Of a DNA stretch of 35,377 bases, positions 31,901 through 35,377 are shown in pieces. The notes under the pieces are model-generated. The model was not told where the DNA came from. It did not search any database and saw only the letters and a list, made by a program, of their open reading frames with translations. The position numbers were made by a program, and so were the translations under genes. Source of the stretch: Anaerolineae bacterium (GTDB lineage: Bacteria; Chloroflexota; Anaerolineae; Fen-1058); assembly GCA_003154115.1 (NCBI GenBank), contig PMCF01000315.1:1-35377 (forward strand). Direction: 5' to 3'. Numbering within the stretch: the first letter of the stretch is position 1; every line of letters begins with the position of its first letter.

Positions 31901-33592
31901 ATGCCCGGTCTATTCTCAGCTCAACTTCGTCACGCCCGCTACTACTTGAAAACTCTGCTGGAAATGCAGCGTGAGTTTTCCAAGGGCGGCGAAGCATTGC
32001 GGCGCGGCCTGGCTCGCTTTGACACCGAACGGCCCAATATCCAGACGGGCCAGGCGTGGGCCATGGCCCATGCTGCCGAAAACGATCTGGCTAATCAGAT
32101 GTGCAGTCAGTATCCGAGTTACGGGGCACCTGTGCTGGAGATCCGCCAGCCGCCGGCAGAGCGTATCCAGTGGTTGCAGGCAGCTCTGACTTGCGCACGT
32201 CGGGCGAATGACCGTGCCGCGGAGGGGAAGCATCTGGGCCATCTCGGTCTGGCCTATCAGGCGGCGGGTGATTTGCGGCAGGCTGCCGAAGCGTATGAAT
32301 TGCATCTGAGCATTGCGCGCGAGCAAAGCGATCAGTATGGTGAAGGAAACGCGCTGGGGAATCTGGGAATCATCTACCAAGCGTTAGGCGATCCGCAGCG
32401 CGCGCTTGAACTGCAACAACAATCTCTGCTTATTCATCAGCGGCGAGGCGATCGCCGGGCTGAAGGCAACGCGTTGGGAAATCTGGGATTGGCCCATGAA
32501 GCGCTTGGCCAATCGAATGAGGCGATTCATTACTTCGAACAGGCGCTAGCGATCTTCCGCACGATTGGGGATGCCGTCAAAGAAGGCGATGCGCTTAACA
32601 GCCTGGGCCTGGCTTATATGAATCTGGGTGATGTGGAACAGGCCGCCAGTTTCCACGAACAGGCCCTGGCGTTGGCGCGCGAACTGGCCGATGAGCGGGG
32701 CGCCAGCCAAGCTCTGGGCAATCTGGCCAATACGCAAGTGGCGCTAGGCAATATTCAGCAGGCCATCACCCTGTATGAGCAGGCTCTGACGATTGATCGG
32801 GCATTTGGCGATCAACGCGGCCTGAGTGAAGATCTCGGCAATTTAGGGCTGGCCTACTCCGCTCTGGGGCAATATCAAACTGCCATAGAATACTTTGAGC
32901 AACACCGTCAGATTGCTCACGCGGCTGGTGATCGACGCGGCGAAAGCACTGCGTTGGGCAACCTGGCGAATGCCCGTCTTGCGCTTGACGAATTGCCACA
33001 GGCCATTGAACTTTATCAGCAGGCGTTGACCATCGATCGCGAAATCGGCAGCCGGCGTGATGAAGGTATCGACTTGAGTAACCTGGGCAGCGTGTATGCC
33101 CATTCAGGCGACCCGGTCCGCGCGATTGAATGCTATGAACAGGCATTAGTCATTGCGCGCGAGGTGGGCGATCGTCAACTGGAGATGGGAAGTCTGGCCA
33201 ATCTGGGCAACCGTTATCGTGATGCCGGCGAGGTTGAGCACGCCGTTCAAGTCCATCGGGAGGCGCTCAGCGCCTTTCAGGCGGCGGGTAATCGAAGAAA
33301 TGAAAGCATCATCTTGGACAACCTGGGGCATGATTATCTGGCCCAGGGAAAAGTTCAGGAAGCGTTGGACCACTATCAACAAGCGCTGTCGATCAGCCGC
33401 GCGATTGGCGACCGCTACGGCGAAGGACAGCGGCTATTTAGCCTGGGAGCGCTGTATGCAGGTACCGATCAGCTTGAGCAGGCTACGAAGTGCTTTCAAT
33501 TAATCCTCGCCATTGCGCGCGAAATAAGTAACTGGCAGATGGAAGAAGTCGCGCTGCGCTTTTTGGACCAGTTTTCTGACCAACCTCAATAG
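31901..33592 (+). CDS. TPR sensor-like protein 7
   Basis: The longest of the set (563 residues) starts 12 bases after TPR-6 stops. It has the cap (MPGLFSAQLRHARYYLKTLL; FDTERPNIQTGQAWAMA; CSQYPSYGAPVLEI; PPAERIQWLQAALTCA) and about eleven 40-residue TPR units. The tail is MEEVALRFLDQFSDQPQ, different from the ending of its paralogues. It is the last gene of the array. High internal identity between repeats points to recent unit duplication. Assembly of this stretch from short reads could be unreliable. Confidence 0.8.
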   Translation: MPGLFSAQLRHARYYLKTLLEMQREFSKGGEALRRGLARFDTERPNIQTGQAWAMAHAAENDLANQMCSQYPSYGAPVLEIRQPPAERIQWLQAALTCARRANDRAAEGKHLGHLGLAYQAAGDLRQAAEAYELHLSIAREQSDQYGEGNALGNLGIIYQALGDPQRALELQQQSLLIHQRRGDRRAEGNALGNLGLAHEALGQSNEAIHYFEQALAIFRTIGDAVKEGDALNSLGLAYMNLGDVEQAASFHEQALALARELADERGASQALGNLANTQVALGNIQQAITLYEQALTIDRAFGDQRGLSEDLGNLGLAYSALGQYQTAIEYFEQHRQIAHAAGDRRGESTALGNLANARLALDELPQAIELYQQALTIDREIGSRRDEGIDLSNLGSVYAHSGDPVRAIECYEQALVIAREVGDRQLEMGSLANLGNRYRDAGEVEHAVQVHREALSAFQAAGNRRNESIILDNLGHDYLAQGKVQEALDHYQQALSISRAIGDRYGEGQRLFSLGALYAGTDQLEQATKCFQLILAIAREISNWQMEEVALRFLDQFSDQPQ

Positions 33593-33834
33593 GCTTTGGC
33601 TGCGAGTCTATTCGGTCGTGCCTGATAAAGCGGTGGCGATGCGAGCCACAAAGTGCCGCGGCGGAACACCTTAACCGATTGCGCGCGCCGGGCCTGGCTG
33701 GCAAGCGTTCGCTGGCGTTTTGGCGGAGCCTGATGCACTGATCAGGCAACTGTCGGCATGGTATCACGTGCGAGGCATCGGCAAGGTGAAGTGGCCCGAA
33801 ATCGAAGTATAATGCGGACACAGACACATTTCAG
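33593..33834 (+). other. Non-coding or decayed segment with a -10 like site
   Basis: No intact gene is present. Forward-strand pieces in shifted frames look like coding remnants (for example a frame ending RGIGKVKWPEIEV at about 33809), but nothing can be named. TATAAT occurs at 33808-33813, 21 bases before the next start; no good -35 box is seen. It marks the right boundary of the TPR island. Confidence 0.3.
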
Positions 33835-34362
33835 GTGGAGTTTGTTGCGCATTGCGTATCAGGACTGCCGAGGGCCAAGTTGAACAGATCTACAGCCACT
33901 GATCAGATAACCTTCATCGACTGTGGAAACATCCGCTTTTCGGCGCAGGCTGTGGTGGAGGTAAGCCGGGGCCGTGCGTTCAATACGATCTTGCGCGCTG
34001 ACATCCAGTCGCTGGCCTGCCGTCATGGCCGCCTGTCCGTTCAACCATTTCTGCCCGTAGCCTTCGGCCTGTTGTTGTGCCTGGTGGGCGGTTTTTTCGC
34101 ATATGTTTTCGTATTGTGGCGGATCAGAGGCGGTACGCTTTCCGATGTGGTGATCTATCTGATCTGGCTCCTGCCACTGGGCGTGTGGTTGATCTTTGAT
34201 GCGCTGCAGCGTGGCTACTATCTGGAAGTCGTCGCCAACAGGGCCCGGCTACGGCTGGCGCTGGGCAAGCGCCTCACCCCCGAGTTCCTGGCGGCGCGCC
34301 TGAGCGAGGTGAACCGCGTTTTCGGCTACGGCATTGGTGTGGCGCTGGCCCTGAAACCTTGA
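33835..34362 (+). CDS. Two-TM hypothetical membrane protein
   Basis: The frame opens with a GTG at 33835; a TTG at 33880 with AGGGCC before it is an alternative start giving 160 residues. About 90 soluble residues (ITFIDCGNIRFSAQAVVEVS) precede two TM helices at about 91-112 and 126-146 (FLPVAFGLLLCLVGGFFAYV; VVIYLIWLLPLGVWLIFDAL). A basic amphipathic tail of about 30 residues follows. The layout recalls small bacterial proteins with a beta domain before a TM hairpin, but I cannot name a family. It is separate from the TPR operon by composition and by the gap. Confidence 0.5.
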   Translation: MEFVAHCVSGLPRAKLNRSTATDQITFIDCGNIRFSAQAVVEVSRGRAFNTILRADIQSLACRHGRLSVQPFLPVAFGLLLCLVGGFFAYVFVLWRIRGGTLSDVVIYLIWLLPLGVWLIFDALQRGYYLEVVANRARLRLALGKRLTPEFLAARLSEVNRVFGYGIGVALALKP

Positions 34363-34396
34363 GAGCATGACCGTCGTAGGAAGCGCAGTCAGGCCA

Positions 34397-35377
34397 TCAG
34401 ACTGAAAGATTCTCAAACACGTTAGCCGGCGGCTGCGCGGAAAAAACGCAGCGGCTCAACGTCCACTTGTTCTGCTGGGCTTGTCGATAACGCGGGCCTG
34501 TCCCACCGTGCGCCGCCCGGTTGTGTTGATTAAGCAGCAGATTGAGATCGCGGCTGATGAAGGTGTTGCAGCGCCCGCAGACAAAGACCCGCTCAGCCTC
34601 CTCAAACACCAGGCGTCGCTCGATCAGATCAATCTCGATTACCTCCGCATCAGTTCCAGGCCGTAACGTCGCCAGTAAGCGCGCCGGCGCCGTGCGGCGC
34701 ACACTGCCGGTTGCCACTTCACCCGATGGTAGCACCATGCGTTCGATGCGCGCCCAGCCGGCGTCACACAGCAGCCACGTTCCTGCCTGAATCATAGCTG
34801 GTTCGCTCACGCCACCGGAATTGTCAGGTGGCAGACACCGCTCAAGACCGGGAAAATCGAGCGGGCCGTGTTCGATCGGCAATGGAGCCATGGCCTGCCA
34901 GATCGCCATCTGCGCCGGCGTGAGGTTGAGCCGTGTCAGCCAGCCGCGTTGTTGTGCTGCCGCATAGAGGCGCTGGATCGCGTGTGCCAGTGCGCTTTTC
35001 TGTTCGCGCGGCGCTGCCCACCATTGCTGAAAGTATCTTTCCAGGCCGAAGGCCGTGATATGTCGCAGCACGGACAGCAGATCGCTGGCCTGCCAATCTT
35101 GCGGATCACAGGCCAGCACCTGTTGTATCTCGGCCACGGCGTCCAGCGTCATGGCATATTTCGCTTCGGTCAGAAACTGCGACTGAGGCTCACTGTGCAG
35201 ACCGTGCAGACACAACTGCTGCTTAGTGCGCGTCACCGCCACATAGAACAAGCGACGCTCTTCTTCCAGGTTCGTTGTCCGCTCGCTGATGAAGGGCAGC
35301 ATCCCCTGATTGCAGTTGGGCACAAACACGATGGGCCATTCCAGCCCCTTGGCCTGATGAATCGTGGATAGCGACAC
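34397..35377 (-). CDS. UvrD/PcrA-like SF1 helicase, C-terminal part
   Basis: The gene runs off the right edge, so only the last 326 residues are seen. Near the visible start are motif [19 protein letters not shown], and motif [19 protein letters not shown], both diagnostic of UvrD/PcrA/Rep superfamily 1 helicases. The C-terminus is unusual: FVCGRCNTF...LNQHNRAAH makes a CxxC...HxxxxH zinc-finger-like site near residues 267-290. UvrD-like helicases act in repair and in several phage-defence systems. It is convergent with the two-TM gene 34 bases away. Confidence 0.85.
   Translation of the reverse strand: MSLSTIHQAKGLEWPIVFVPNCNQGMLPFISERTTNLEEERRLFYVAVTRTKQQLCLHGLHSEPQSQFLTEAKYAMTLDAVAEIQQVLACDPQDWQASDLLSVLRHITAFGLERYFQQWWAAPREQKSALAHAIQRLYAAAQQRGWLTRLNLTPAQMAIWQAMAPLPIEHGPLDFPGLERCLPPDNSGGVSEPAMIQAGTWLLCDAGWARIERMVLPSGEVATGSVRRTAPARLLATLRPGTDAEVIEIDLIERRLVFEEAERVFVCGRCNTFISRDLNLLLNQHNRAAHGGTGPRYRQAQQNKWTLSRCVFSAQPPANVFENLSV

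Noticed and set aside
26616-33570. 120-base periodic repeats resembling a CRISPR or satellite array
   Set aside because: The period is that of 40-residue TPR units in open reading frames; there are no spacers or conserved short repeats.

Overview
The window is 35 kb of GC-rich bacterial DNA. The best guess for the host is a Chloroflexota bacterium: it has 40-residue TPR proteins with an NB-ARC-linked N-terminal cap, exported proteins rich in Ala-Thr-Gln repeats, and many GATC-centred palindromes. That assignment is an inference from family resemblance; there is no rRNA or other phylogenetic marker here.

Left flank (1-3900). A reverse-strand gene encodes a membrane-anchored or exported PA14-PKD protein with a GH71/GH99-like C-terminal domain. 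A roughly 770-base non-coding stretch ends in a good sigma70-type promoter. A small gene follows that is broken by a one-base frameshift, then a 34-residue membrane peptide and a degenerate tRNA-like structure.

Mobile-element backbone (3906-17806, all on +). About twenty tightly packed, often overlapping genes look like the maintenance and DNA-handling core of a plasmid or integrative element: an XPB-like SF2 helicase, an Hfq/Sm-like protein, small membrane proteins, an FtsK/TraG-type ATPase set between two exported Ala-Thr-Gln-repeat membrane proteins, a ParM-like actin with one or two ribbon-helix-helix-like partners, a putative replication initiator, a DnaA-domain-I/DnaC-like loader, an HNH nuclease, a two-repeat protein and a Replic_Relax-like protein. 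Inside the initiator gene lies a candidate origin: six iteron-like repeats, a 14-bp palindrome and an AT-rich tract. No integrase, transposase or conjugative relaxase was recognised.

NLR/STAND-like island (17858-33592, all on +). It starts with a strong promoter bracketed by a 10-bp inverted repeat. The genes are: a nucleosidase (PNP/MTAN superfamily) probable effector; TPR-1; an NB-ARC protein with fourteen WD40 repeats arranged 7+7; TPR-2; a short NB-ARC ATPase without a sensor domain; then TPR-3 to TPR-7. The nucleosidase and both NB-ARC proteins share a short N-terminal glycine/valine-rich tag. All seven TPR proteins share an N-terminal cap of about 100 residues, followed by roughly 6 to 11 forty-residue repeats. 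My reading is a split, modular NLR-like defence system: effector, ATPase cores and a panel of separate sensor subunits, with the tag as a likely homotypic joining element. This is the most interesting content of the window.

Right flank (33593-35377). A short possibly decayed segment is followed by a two-TM protein and, on the reverse strand, the C-terminal part of a UvrD/PcrA-like SF1 helicase with a C2H2-like finger, cut by the window edge.
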